DNA of 21,601 nucleotides, from assembly GCA_035527835.1 (NCBI GenBank), contig DATKZS010000114.1, positions 1-21,601 of the forward strand, written 5' to 3'. Positions 1 to 7,946 of this stretch are shown piece by piece; the stretch's first letter is position 1; every line of letters starts with the position of its first letter. The translations under genes were made by a program, and so were the position numbers. The DNA comes from DATKZS01 sp035527835 [NCBI: bacterium]. GTDB lineage: Bacteria > RBG-13-61-14. Under the pieces are notes generated by a model, which did not search any database, was not told the origin of the DNA, and saw only the letters and a list, made by a program, of their open reading frames with translations.

Positions 1-71
1 GTGGGAGCGCCCTTCCGGGCGCGATCCGCGTATTTAGTGGCCCGTGATCGCGCCCGGAAGGGCGCTCCCAC
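1..71. repeat. Palindromic intergenic repeat, family A copy 1
   Basis: Two 25-base arms (1-25 and 47-71) are perfect reverse complements around a 21-base loop. Each arm contains GGGAGCGCCCTTCCGGGCGC. A second copy with nearly identical arms lies at 7803-7872, so this is a dispersed element and not a gene-specific hairpin. It sits 25 bases downstream of the stop codon of the minus-strand gene at 97-633 and could also act as its transcript end, though there is no T-run. The element begins at the first base of the window and may extend further left. Confidence 0.85.
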
Positions 72-96
72 GCCGGCTCCTGCTTCGGCCGCAACC

Positions 97-633
97 TCAG
101 CCCTCCAATGCACGTTCCAGCTCGGGCGGGAATTTCTTAAGGAGGTCCGCGGCGCTCACTTTTTTCTTGGGCTTCCACGGGGTGGCGCCCATCATTATCT
201 GTCCGGTCTCGGGATGCGGCTGGAGGTTGGCCTCGATCGGATAAAACGTGTTGTGCTCCTTGATCAGCGCGTTCAGCTCGTCAAGCTCCAGCGTCTCGAC
301 CACCGCGGTCCAGACCTTTTTAAAATGTTCCGTCCGCTCCGCCATGGCCTCGGCCAAGTCCCGCCATTGCTTTTCAAGGTCGCGCTCCAGCTTCTCCACC
401 AGGTCCTCGATGTACTTGGCCCGCACCGCGTACGGCGGCGGGCCCATCTTGGCCCGTACCTTAAGCTCCAGCGGCACGTCGAAGTTCACCTGCGGGATGT
501 GCACCGCTACACCCTTCAGGTCCTCCGGGAGGTCCTCCGGATGCACGCCCTGCGCGATCAATAGGTCCAAGAACTTATCGCCCAGTTGCTCCTGCATCTT
601 CTGCCGGGAGCGCTTGTCCTTCGTGCCCGTCAT
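97..633 (-). CDS. Hypothetical protein, 178 aa, charged and helical
   Basis: I do not recognise this family. The ATG at 633 is preferred over the in-frame GTG at 648 because AAGGAG lies six bases before it. The protein has no signal peptide or membrane segment and should be cytoplasmic. Residues 1-35 are basic and helical. Residues 40-65 include a Pro-rich stretch with PLELKVRAKMGPPP. Residues about 70-130 are a highly charged helical stretch (YIEDLVEKLERDLEKQWRDL) that could form a coiled coil. The C-terminus is Lys/Pro-rich (WKPKKK). Codon use matches the GC-rich neighbours, so the reading frame is probably real. The plus-strand frames opposite are Arg/Ser-rich and look like shadows. No operon partner is visible; the next minus-strand gene is separated by a palindromic repeat. 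Confidence 0.7.
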   Translation of the reverse strand: MTGTKDKRSRQKMQEQLGDKFLDLLIAQGVHPEDLPEDLKGVAVHIPQVNFDVPLELKVRAKMGPPPYAVRAKYIEDLVEKLERDLEKQWRDLAEAMAERTEHFKKVWTAVVETLELDELNALIKEHNTFYPIEANLQPHPETGQIMMGATPWKPKKKVSAADLLKKFPPELERALEG

Positions 634-701
634 CGCAAACTCCTTCACCGCCTGCGCCTGATCGGCCGGCGCCGGATCAATGACTCCTGCTCTGAAATTT
701 G

Positions 702-785
702 AAGACAGGATTAACAGGATTTACAGGATGTTCGGAATGCGCCTTTAATTTCTTCTCATCCTGTAAATCCTGTTAATCCTGTCTT
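702..785. repeat. Palindromic intergenic repeat, family B copy 1
   Basis: Two 28-base arms (702-729 and 758-785) are perfect reverse complements. Each is built from spaced AGGAT units (GACAGGATTAACAGGATT). A closely related copy lies at 10768-10850, and more divergent AAGGAT versions at 6996-7065 and 18290-18364. It fills most of the gap (634-858) between the hypothetical gene and the LysE-type gene. Similar repeats occur between genes in many environmental bacteria; their function is not established. Confidence 0.85.
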
Positions 786-858
786 AAACATATCATTGAT
801 GCCGTGCCCCGGCAATTACGGGACGCGCCGGAACGAGCCGGACGCCCCAGGAGGCCGC

Positions 859-1497
859 CTAAATGATGGACAGCACCGCGCCCGCGAGGAAATAGCCGGA
901 GAAGTAGAAGAGCGCGAGGCCGCAGACGATGAACACTCCCTGCTGGAGCCTGCGGCCGAAGAATTTGCCGCCGCGGAAGGACATGATGGAGAGGACGTAT
1001 AACCAGACCAGGTCGCACAGCCAGTGGGACACGGCCAGGATGGCTAGGCCGATCAGTCCGAACCGGAACGACTGGGTGCACAGGGCCGCGCCGGCCGTGG
1101 CCCACCACACCAGGAAATAGGGATTGGCCAGCGAGAGCACCATGCCCGCCGCAAAAGGCGACCGGTTTTTCCCCGGGACGTTATCCTCACCCGGCGCTTC
1201 CACCTTTTGATAGTCGCGCAGCATCCCGGCCCCCATCCACAGCAGCACCGCGCCGCCGGCCAGGCCGATTCCGGCCTTCACCGCCGCGATCTTGAACAGC
1301 GCGCCCACCCCGAAATAAATCAGCGCCATCAGCGGCAGCTCCACAACGCCGTGGCCGATGGCCACCCACGCCCCCGCGTGCGGGCTCCTGGCCCCGCCGG
1401 TGAGCGTCACCGCCGTGACCGGACCCGGCATCAGCACCCCGGAGAGTGACAGCATCACCACCGTGGCCACGAAGGATATGACGGCTGTAAGGTCCAT
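859..1497 (-). CDS. LysE/RhtB-family exporter
   Basis: This is a 212-residue inner-membrane protein with about six hydrophobic segments, the usual size and layout of LysE/RhtB amino-acid and metabolite exporters. The first segment carries the family signature: MPGP at residues 23-26, followed by a small-residue helix. The central cytoplasmic loop (about residues 75-95) is charged and linker-like. The ATG at 1497 is chosen because translation from the further ATG at 1602 would add 35 residues of Arg/Ala-rich sequence unlike any transporter N-terminus. The ribosome site is weak (GCGGAAAA). Substrate cannot be told from sequence; members export lysine, threonine, homoserine lactones or other small molecules. 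A possible promoter lies in the repeat just upstream: TTGGAC, 17 bases, TATCCT on the minus strand, near 1610-1640. Confidence 0.85.
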   Translation of the reverse strand: MDLTAVISFVATVVMLSLSGVLMPGPVTAVTLTGGARSPHAGAWVAIGHGVVELPLMALIYFGVGALFKIAAVKAGIGLAGGAVLLWMGAGMLRDYQKVEAPGEDNVPGKNRSPFAAGMVLSLANPYFLVWWATAGAALCTQSFRFGLIGLAILAVSHWLCDLVWLYVLSIMSFRGGKFFGRRLQQGVFIVCGLALFYFSGYFLAGAVLSII

Positions 1498-1626
1498 TAA
1501 TTTTCCGCGAGCGGCCGCGCGGGCGGGGAAAGCCGCGTCGGTGAAGATGATAACAACAATCTTCCGCGCCTCCAATCGCTCCGACGCGCTTTTGCTCCGC
1601 ATTCAGGATATGTGTAAAGTCAGTGC

Positions 1627-1879
1627 TGTCCAAAATAAACGGACCGGAAAACCGCCAAGGCGCCAAGAACGCCAAGAATCATGATTTTATTTCAATCTCA
1701 ATCCAGCTTCCGGCCAAATGATTCATTCTTGGCGCTCCCGTCGGCCGGTTCGCCAAGCAGGTTGGGGCCAAAGCCCTAGAGCTGTTTTTTAGTCCCGCCA
1801 TAAAGAAACAAAAGGATTTACTTGGCGATTCTTGGCGTTCTTTGCGCTTTGGCGGTTTTCTTAGCTCCTATTTTGGACA
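1627..1879. repeat. Composite inverted repeat (MITE-like), family C
   Basis: Outer 11-base arms TGTCCAAAATA (1627-1637) and its exact complement (1869-1879) enclose larger inner arms at 1647-1680 and 1827-1860, which match over 34 bases with two mismatches. The inner arms are made of CCGCCAAGG and CCAAGAACGCC units, and part of the motif recurs inside the loop near 1727-1755 (ATTCTTGGCGC). The element occupies the gap between the divergent LysE-type gene and the GT4 gene at 1903, ending only 23 bases before the latter. Terminal inverted repeats, internal symmetry and lack of coding capacity resemble a non-autonomous mobile element. No clear target-site duplication was identified. Confidence 0.8.
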
Positions 1880-1902
1880 AGAGTGGTGTAAAGTAAAGCG
1901 TC

Positions 1903-2994
1903 GTGAAGATCACCTTCGTCAACTCCTGCCCCTACCTCGGCGGCGCCGAGCTGTGGCACCTGCGGACCGCCCTGGCCTTGCGCGGGCGCGGCCACCAGGT
2001 GGCGATGCTGCTCCGGCCCGGCGCGCTCGCCCAGAAGGCCCGGGAAGAGGACCTGAGCGTCACCACGCTCCCCATGGCCTTTGACCTCGACCTGTCATCA
2101 TTTTTCCAGGCGCTCGCATATTTTTGGCGCGAGCGGCCGGACCTCATTCTGTTAAACGACCAGCGCGAGTGCCGCATCATCGCGCCCGCCGCCCTCCTGG
2201 CCGGGATCAAGGTACGCGTCCAGCGCAAGGGCTGGCCCTTCCTCAAAGGTTCGTGGCGCGACAAGATCACCTACCGCTTTTTCGTCACCGACCTGATCGC
2301 CAACGCCGAGGCCGTGGCGCGGGTGTTCCGCGAAAAGTCCGGGATCGCTCCCGGCCGCATCCGGACCTTCCCGAACGGCGTGGACCTGGCGCGCTTCAAC
2401 GATGCGGACCGGATGGCGTTCCGCGAGCGTCTGCTCCCCAACCAGGGGGAGGCGCTGATCGGCGCCGCCGGCCGGCTGGTGTCGCAAAAGGGCTTTGACC
2501 TCCTCATCCTCGCCCTCAACATGCTGGCGGAAGAGGGAGTGGCCTTCCGCGCGGCCATTGCCGGGCGGGGACCAGAGCTCCCGCTGCTGAAAAAGATGGC
2601 CAAGGACGCGGGGGTGTCCGACCGCGTGGTGTTGCTGGGCCATGTGGAGGACATTCCGAGTTTCCTGGCCGCGCTGGACGTGTTCGTGTTCCCCAGCCGC
2701 ATGGAAGGCCGCTCCAACGCTCTGGCCGAGGCCATGGCCTCGCGCGCGCCCATCGTTGTCACCGACATCCCCGGAAATGACGAGCTCATCGTCCATGAAA
2801 AGACCGGCCTGCTCGTGCCCCCTGAAGACCCGCGCGCCCTGGCCCGGGCCATCAAGCGGATCATCATTGACAAGGAGCTCGCCCAGAGGCTCGCCACCGC
2901 GGCCCGCTCCTGGGCCGAGCAGAACCTGGACTCCGCGAAAATTTTGGACGAGATCGAGGCGTATTTAAAGGAGCTGGCGGGCGCGCGAAAATGA
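1903..2994 (+). CDS. Glycosyltransferase, GT4 family (GT-B fold)
   Basis: The 363-residue cytoplasmic protein has the two-domain GT-B layout. The N-terminal acceptor domain opens with MKITFVNS and the Gly-rich YLGGAE loop. The C-terminal nucleotide-sugar domain starts near residue 185 with GAAGRLVSQKGFDLL. The GT4 E-x7-E motif is present as Glu268 and Glu276 (MEGRSNALAEAMA), followed by PIVVTDIPGNDELI and a GLLVPPEDP loop. It should be a retaining transferase moving a sugar from an NDP-sugar to a lipid- or glycan-linked acceptor. The start is GTG at 1903, with only a weak ribosome site (GTAAAG). Its stop overlaps the next gene's ATG by four bases, indicating translational coupling. A paralogue lies at 7947-9152, also followed by a GT2 gene. 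Sugar and acceptor cannot be inferred. Confidence 0.92.
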   Translation: MKITFVNSCPYLGGAELWHLRTALALRGRGHQVAMLLRPGALAQKAREEDLSVTTLPMAFDLDLSSFFQALAYFWRERPDLILLNDQRECRIIAPAALLAGIKVRVQRKGWPFLKGSWRDKITYRFFVTDLIANAEAVARVFREKSGIAPGRIRTFPNGVDLARFNDADRMAFRERLLPNQGEALIGAAGRLVSQKGFDLLILALNMLAEEGVAFRAAIAGRGPELPLLKKMAKDAGVSDRVVLLGHVEDIPSFLAALDVFVFPSRMEGRSNALAEAMASRAPIVVTDIPGNDELIVHEKTGLLVPPEDPRALARAIKRIIIDKELAQRLATAARSWAEQNLDSAKILDEIEAYLKELAGARK

Positions 2995-4292
2995 TCCTGA
3001 CCGATGCACATAAGCAGGCGCTTCGGGAAATGGAAGCCCAGCGGTTCAACGAGGCGCGCGCGATCCTTGAGCCGCTGACGGAGGCGGGCGGACCGTGGAT
3101 CATCGCGAACGACCTCGCCCTCTGCCGTTCCATGACCGGCGATCCCGAATCGGGCCTGGCGCTCCTGGACGGCGTTCTCAGCCGCGAGCCGGCTAACGGC
3201 TTCGCGCGCGTCAACCGTTTTTACGTGGCCGAGGCCGCCAAGGTGAGGAGCGCGCCGCCGCCGGACCCGAGGAGCAAGATCCGGGACACGCTGGGCCAGG
3301 GGCCGTCCCGCGCCCTCATCAGCGTGGTCATGCCGACCTTTAACCGGCCCGATCTCATCAAGGAAAGCATCGCGAGCGTGCTCGCGCAGACCATGGCCGA
3401 GTGGGAGCTGATCGTGGTCAACGACGGCGGCGGCCGCGAGGTCGAGCATACCATGCGCGAATACTTGACGGACCCGCGGGTGCGCTACGTCTATGCCGAT
3501 CACGGCGGCCTGTCATCCGCCCGCAACGCGGGCATGGCGCTTGGCAAGGGCGAATACATCACCCAGCTCGACGACGACGACGTTTTTTACCCGGACCACC
3601 TGGCCACGGTCGCAACCGCCTTCCGCGGGCGGCCGGAGGTCAAGGTCGTGTACACCGACTTCTACCGCGCCATCCAGGAGAAGCGAGGCGACGAGTGGGT
3701 AACGGTGAAGAGGGCGGTGGATTACTCGCACGAATTCTCGCGCGAAATTTTCCGCTACTCGACCATCGCGCCGGTGTGCAACCTGACGCACCACCGCGAG
3801 GCCCTGGAGACCGTGGGCTTTTACAACGAGCACATCCTCCGCGCCATGGACTGGGACTATTTCACGCGCCTTAGCCGCCGCTACGATTTCCTCCATGTAA
3901 AAAAAGTCACCGGCGAGTTCCGCGAAAAGTCAGACCGCTCCCAGATGACGCGCTCTTTCGCCATCCCCAGGAACTACTACCGCAACCTGGTGAGCTTCCT
4001 CCACGGCTTCTTCCCCCTCACCGGAGCGCGCTTCGCGGACGGGACGAGCGGAAGCGGCGACGCGCTCCAGCGGGCGCTGGAGGGCTTGATGACCAGAGGC
4101 CGCGACGACTTGTTCATGCGGCGCCTCGAACTGCGCAAGCTCATCTCCGAGCCTTATTACGCCATGTTCTACACGCTCGGCAAGAGGCTCAGCGAGGAGG
4201 GACTGCGCCCCGAGGCCAGGGCCGCCTTCCGCGCCGCGCTCCGGCTCCGGCCCTATGAAATTAAAATCCTGGCGCGCTGGATAAAACCATGA
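2991..4292 (+). CDS. GT2 glycosyltransferase with flanking TPR-like segments
   Basis: This 433-residue protein has three parts. Residues 1-85 are a TPR-like helical repeat region (AQRFNEARAILEPL, GDPESGLALLDGVLSREP). Residues about 108-330 are a GT-A catalytic domain with LISVVMPTFNRPD at 109-121, VVNDGGG and an acidic cluster Asp194-Asp197 (LDDDD) that should bind the metal and the NDP-sugar. The C-terminal 60 residues return to a TPR-like helix pair (EARAAFRAALRLRPYE). It is an inverting transferase acting in the cytoplasm or at the membrane face, since no membrane helices are seen. The ATG overlaps the stop of the GT4 gene (ATGA). The paralogue at 9393-10709 shares all three parts, with its DDDD at the same residue numbers. 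The penicillin-acylase-family gene follows 34 bases later. Confidence 0.92.
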   Translation: MILTDAHKQALREMEAQRFNEARAILEPLTEAGGPWIIANDLALCRSMTGDPESGLALLDGVLSREPANGFARVNRFYVAEAAKVRSAPPPDPRSKIRDTLGQGPSRALISVVMPTFNRPDLIKESIASVLAQTMAEWELIVVNDGGGREVEHTMREYLTDPRVRYVYADHGGLSSARNAGMALGKGEYITQLDDDDVFYPDHLATVATAFRGRPEVKVVYTDFYRAIQEKRGDEWVTVKRAVDYSHEFSREIFRYSTIAPVCNLTHHREALETVGFYNEHILRAMDWDYFTRLSRRYDFLHVKKVTGEFREKSDRSQMTRSFAIPRNYYRNLVSFLHGFFPLTGARFADGTSGSGDALQRALEGLMTRGRDDLFMRRLELRKLISEPYYAMFYTLGKRLSEEGLRPEARAAFRAALRLRPYEIKILARWIKP

Positions 4293-4326
4293 TTAAATGA
4301 AATGAAAATTTTACAAGGAGAAGTAA

Positions 4327-6978
4327 ATGGAAATTTACGGGCGGTCAGTTGTAAGGTCGTTTTTGTTAGCAGTGGTCATCGCGCTCACGAGCTGCGCGGT
4401 TCGGCCCATGCCCGAATATGAGAAGAATCCCACGCTCCCCCAGGTCTCTGGCACGCTCCGGGTCCCGGGACTCGAGGGCCAGGTCAAGGTGTATCGCGAC
4501 CAGTGGGGCGTGCCGCACATCTTCACCGAGAACGAGCACGACCTGTTTTTCGCGGACGGCTACGTGCAGGCCCAGGACCGGCTGTGGCAGATGTCGCTGT
4601 TCCGCGCGCTGTCCACCGGCGCGCTGGCCGAGATGTTCGGGGACGCGGGCATCGGGAGCGAGTCCGTGATGGGCATGCCCATCTCCACCCTGGGCATTGA
4701 CAAGCGCATGAGGATCATGGGCATCCGCTACCTGGGCTTCATGGGCGAGGCCCTGCTTCAGGAGACTCAGCCCGAGGTGCTATCCCAGATCCAGGCCTAC
4801 TGCGACGGCATCAACGCCTTTATCGGGCAGAACCGCGGCCGCCTGCCCCTCGAGTTCCAGGTGCTCTATTACGAGCCCGCTCCGTTCCGTCCTTCCGACG
4901 TCATCAGCATGTCGCGGTTCGAGGCCTCCATGCTCACGGCCAACCTGGACCAGGAACTTTTGCGTTACGCGCTCATCCGGAAGTACGGCCCGGACCTGGC
5001 CATGAAAATCCTGCCCGTCCACGACTTCATGGGTCCCGCCGTCGTGCCCAAAGAGATGCTCAAGAACCGGCTGGCTGAGCCCTTTCCGCTGCTCTCCCGG
5101 CCCGGAGCGCTCCCCGAGATCAAGGGGCTTTCCGGCGACGCGGCCATGACCATCGCCCGCGCCGACCTCGGCCTGCGCGGGGCGCTGGGCCTGCCCAACA
5201 TCTGGGCCAGCAACGACTGGGTGGCCGGACCCGGGATCACCGCCACCGGCACCGCCATGCTGGCCAATGACCCTCACCTCGTCCACATGCAGCCGTCGCT
5301 GTGCTACGCCATGCACCTGAAGGGCGCGGGCTACGACGCCTACGGGGTCGTGTTCCCGGGCCAGCCCTACATCGTGATGGGCCACTCGCGCCGGCTCTCC
5401 TGGGGCGCCACCGTGACCTGCGCGGACACCCAGGACCTGTTCGTCGAGACCGTGTCGCCCGACCATCCCGGCCAGTACCTTTACCAGGGCCAGTGGCGCG
5501 ACTTCATGGTGCGCAAGGAGACGATCCGCATCCGGCCGGGCACGATCCAGACCGGACCCGACCGGCGCTACCGGGAAAAGGAGATCGAGATCCGGTACAC
5601 CGTGCACGGCCCGGTGATCAACGACATGGTCCCGGACCTTCCCCAGGACACGCCGCCGCTGGCGCTACGCTGGGTGGGATGGGACTTCTGCCGCGACCCG
5701 AAGATGTCCGAGAAGTTCCTGGAGACGCCCACCATCGAGGGCTTCCAGCAGAAGCTCCGCGAGATCGGCCCGCAGAACCTTACGGTCATGAACGAGGCCA
5801 AGATGTTCGGCATCCTGATGCGGGGCCAGGGCATCGCGGACTTCAAGAGGGCCATGGCGCAGAACGTGGTGCTCAACATGAATTGGGTGGCCGCGGACGC
5901 GGACGGGCACATCGCGTATCTTCCCGGCGGCCTGGTGCCGGTGCGGGGCAAGGGCATCGGCATCGTGCCGGCGCCGGGCGAGAGCGGAGAGTACGACTGG
6001 ACCGGCTTCATCCCGCTCGATCAAGTCCCGCAGGCCTTTGACCCGGAGCGCGGCTACATGGCCACCGCCAACAACGAGGTCGTCAACGCCGACTGGTACC
6101 CTTACGTGTTCGGCACCAACTACGACGACGGCTGGCGCGCCTGGCGCATCGAGGACCTGATCGAGAAGTATAAGCCCATTACCGTGGACAAGATGCGCAT
6201 GATCCAGAACGACGTGCACGTGAAGCAGGCCGACGTCTTCGCGCCGCTGATCCTGAAGGCGGTGCAGGAAAAGGGAGTGAAGGATGCCCGGCTGCTGGAG
6301 GCCGCCAGGATCCTGCGGGTATGGGACCATGAGGCCACCATTGACAGCGCGGGCACCTCCATTTTCTACGACACCATGCGCCACCTGACCGACCGCGTGC
6401 TGGAGGACGAATTCGACCGGAAGGACTACGACCAGTACGTGAAGGGCGCCGCGGGCCAGGCCGTGCAGATGTGGGTGCTCCGGGGCGAGACGGAATTTTT
6501 TGACGACAAGCGGACCCGGGGCAAGGTGGAGGGCGTGAATGACGCCCTGGTCGGAGCGCTGGGCGACGCGGTCAAGTGGCTCACCAAAACCATGGGCAAG
6601 GACATGGAGCAGTGGCAGTGGGGCAGGATCCACACCCTCAAGTGGTATCATCCCATGGGCTTCGGCCCGCTCGCCGACATGAGCATCGGCCCGTTCCCGC
6701 ACCCCGGCGGCGGCAACACCATCAGGAACGCCTCGCCCATGGGCTTCGGCCAACGGCAGTACATGTGCCTGGGCGGGCCGGTCATGCGCCACATCATTGA
6801 CATGGGCGATCCCGACCACGCCCTCCTGGTCATTGACGGCTCCGAGTCCGGACAGTGGCTCTCGCCCCACTACCGCGACCAGCACACCCTCTTCTACAAC
6901 AGCCGATACATGAGAGCCGAGATGCGGCCGGAAAAAATCATGGAAGCGGCGGAGTCAACCCTCATCCTCACCCCATGA
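4327..6978 (+). CDS. Penicillin-acylase-family (S45) lipoprotein
   Basis: This 883-residue Ntn-hydrolase precursor should self-cleave into alpha and beta chains. The N-terminus is a lipoprotein signal: basic start, hydrophobic core and lipobox LTSC with Cys23, so the protein is likely membrane-anchored in the periplasm. The alpha region begins with VYRDQWGVPHIFTENEHDLFFADGY and AQDRLWQM, both typical of the family. The nucleophile is Ser295 in WASNDWVAGP, which becomes the first residue of the beta chain after cleavage. Other family blocks are TVHGPVIND, NMNWVAADADGHIAY (candidate oxyanion Asn519), ATANNEVV and GGGNTIRNASP. AAGGAG precedes the ATG by seven bases. Members hydrolyse amides, including beta-lactam side chains and acyl-homoserine lactones; the substrate here is unknown. 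It follows the glycosyltransferases by 34 bases and is probably co-transcribed. Confidence 0.93.
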   Translation: MEIYGRSVVRSFLLAVVIALTSCAVRPMPEYEKNPTLPQVSGTLRVPGLEGQVKVYRDQWGVPHIFTENEHDLFFADGYVQAQDRLWQMSLFRALSTGALAEMFGDAGIGSESVMGMPISTLGIDKRMRIMGIRYLGFMGEALLQETQPEVLSQIQAYCDGINAFIGQNRGRLPLEFQVLYYEPAPFRPSDVISMSRFEASMLTANLDQELLRYALIRKYGPDLAMKILPVHDFMGPAVVPKEMLKNRLAEPFPLLSRPGALPEIKGLSGDAAMTIARADLGLRGALGLPNIWASNDWVAGPGITATGTAMLANDPHLVHMQPSLCYAMHLKGAGYDAYGVVFPGQPYIVMGHSRRLSWGATVTCADTQDLFVETVSPDHPGQYLYQGQWRDFMVRKETIRIRPGTIQTGPDRRYREKEIEIRYTVHGPVINDMVPDLPQDTPPLALRWVGWDFCRDPKMSEKFLETPTIEGFQQKLREIGPQNLTVMNEAKMFGILMRGQGIADFKRAMAQNVVLNMNWVAADADGHIAYLPGGLVPVRGKGIGIVPAPGESGEYDWTGFIPLDQVPQAFDPERGYMATANNEVVNADWYPYVFGTNYDDGWRAWRIEDLIEKYKPITVDKMRMIQNDVHVKQADVFAPLILKAVQEKGVKDARLLEAARILRVWDHEATIDSAGTSIFYDTMRHLTDRVLEDEFDRKDYDQYVKGAAGQAVQMWVLRGETEFFDDKRTRGKVEGVNDALVGALGDAVKWLTKTMGKDMEQWQWGRIHTLKWYHPMGFGPLADMSIGPFPHPGGGNTIRNASPMGFGQRQYMCLGGPVMRHIIDMGDPDHALLVIDGSESGQWLSPHYRDQHTLFYNSRYMRAEMRPEKIMEAAESTLILTP

Positions 6979-6995
6979 AAAGCGGGGTCAGAAGA

Positions 6996-7065
6996 AACAA
7001 GGATATTAAGGATTAAAAGGATGGAATTTAAAGAAGTTATCCTGAACATCCTGTGAATCCTTGTT
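6996..7065. repeat. Divergent palindromic repeat, family B-like
   Basis: Imperfect arms at 6996-7022 and 7039-7065 match at their ends (AACAAGGAT and its complement) and carry the spaced AGGAT/AAGGAT units of the family at 702-785. The 18290-18364 element begins with the same AACAAGGATATT. It lies just after the stop of the acylase-like gene. A short GGGGTCAG sequence precedes it at 6984. Confidence 0.65.
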
Positions 7066-7082
7066 ATATATCTTCGTTTTTG

Positions 7083-7121
7083 GGCGCAAAAAGAGGGGCG
7101 CGGAATTCCACGCCCCTCTTT
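7083..7121 (-). terminator. Intrinsic terminator of the RRM gene, possibly bidirectional
   Basis: Bases 7090-7121 form an almost perfect hairpin: AAAGAGGGGCG (7090-7100) pairs with CGCCCCTCTTT (7111-7121), and the top of the stem continues through GGAATTCC. Read on the minus strand it ends in a run of five T, the expected form for the RRM gene, whose stop is at 7167. Read on the plus strand the tail is TTTAATTTG, so it may also stop transcripts from the acylase-like gene. Confidence 0.8.
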
Positions 7122-7166
7122 AATTTGTTTATCGGAAATTACAGATAAACTTTTTCAGCAGCCGGC

Positions 7167-7496
7167 TTACCAGCGCCCGCCGCCGCCGCCGCTGCCACGG
7201 CGCCCGCCGCCACCGCCACCACCGCCGCCGCCGGTACGGGGGCGATCGGTCTTGGGCTTGGCCAGGTTGACCTTAATGGCGCGGCCGTCCATCTCCTTGC
7301 CATCCAGGGCCGCGATGGCAGCCTTGGCCGCTTCGTCGGTCCCCATCTCGACAAAGCCGAAACCGCGAAGGCGTCCGGTTTCCTTGTCGGCGATCAGGTT
7401 CACCGAGGTGACCTCACCGAACTGCTCGAACTGCGTCCGCACCGAGGACTCCGTCGAGGAATAGCTCAGATTACCAACGTACAAATTGACACTCAT
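7167..7496 (-). CDS. Small RNA-binding protein (single RRM, glycine-rich tail)
   Basis: This is a 109-residue protein with one RNA-recognition motif. RNP2 is LYVGNL at residues 5-10 and RNP1 is RGFGFVEM at 44-51, with the aromatic residues that stack on RNA in place. The tail from about residue 89 is nearly all glycine with a few arginines and ends RW, the usual form of bacterial Rbp proteins. The ATG at 7496 is chosen over one seven codons upstream because GGAG lies six bases before it and the protein then begins directly at the first beta strand. Such proteins bind single-stranded RNA in the cytoplasm and are often cold-induced. A promoter about 230 bases upstream implies a long leader. The gene stands alone and ends at a strong terminator. 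Confidence 0.95.
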   Translation of the reverse strand: MSVNLYVGNLSYSSTESSVRTQFEQFGEVTSVNLIADKETGRLRGFGFVEMGTDEAAKAAIAALDGKEMDGRAIKVNLAKPKTDRPRTGGGGGGGGGGRRGSGGGGGRW

Positions 7497-7722
7497 CTTT
7501 TTCTCCTTTGCAAACAATCAACCATGCCATTGCCGGATAAGCTCCGGCGCCTTTGCCTGACTAACTCGCTTTCTTTTCAGATGCCTGTTTCAATGTGGAC
7601 CGAAAACCGATTGCCGAAATTGTCAATATGGACCAACAGATCGGATCAAGGCGGGAAAATTCGGCGGGTTGAGCCAAAAAGCAAAAGGCCGAAAATGTTC
7701 CATCCTGACGATCAACAATAGT

Positions 7723-7751
7723 AACGTAGTACTTTTCGCGGCGTTTGTCAA
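7723..7751 (-). promoter_or_regulatory. Sigma70-type promoter for the RRM gene
   Basis: On the minus strand a perfect -35 box TTGACA (7751-7746) is followed after exactly 17 bases by TACGTT (7728-7723). The -10 is weak (three of six consensus bases). Transcription would start near 7716, giving a leader of about 220 bases. A small hairpin (GCCGGA/TCCGGC, 7532-7548) lies near the end of this leader. The rest of 7497-7722 shows no gene that I can support. Confidence 0.5.
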
Positions 7752-7802
7752 GTTATCCGCAACCTTTTTCGCAAAAGTCAGGTCTTAACATGGAACTTGG
7801 CA

Positions 7803-7872
7803 TGGGAGCGCCCTTCCGGGCGCGATGCCTGATCGAGGCACCGTTAAAATCGCTCCCGGAAGGGCGCTCCCA
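7803..7872. repeat. Palindromic intergenic repeat, family A copy 2
   Basis: Arms 7803-7826 and 7849-7872 are reverse complements with one mismatch around a 22-base loop. The arm sequence matches the element at 1-71 (GGGAGCGCCCTTCCGGGCGC), while the loops differ. It lies between the divergent RRM and GT4 genes. Confidence 0.85.
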
Positions 7873-7946
7873 CGCCAAGTCCGGCCATTATGCAATAATC
7901 TAACGCGATAGTCTTGAGGCCGGGAATGTGGCAAAATAGACGAGGC

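Noticed and set aside
2271-3503. 410-codon minus-strand open frame opposite the GT4 and GT2 genes
   Set aside because: It crosses the junction of two well-supported plus-strand genes, its product is His/Arg/Ala-rich without motifs, and GC-rich genes routinely leave such open antisense frames.
5665-6885. 406-codon minus-strand frame opposite the acylase-like gene
   Set aside because: It is the antisense shadow of conserved S45 acylase blocks, with biased His/Val/Gly composition and no recognisable domain.
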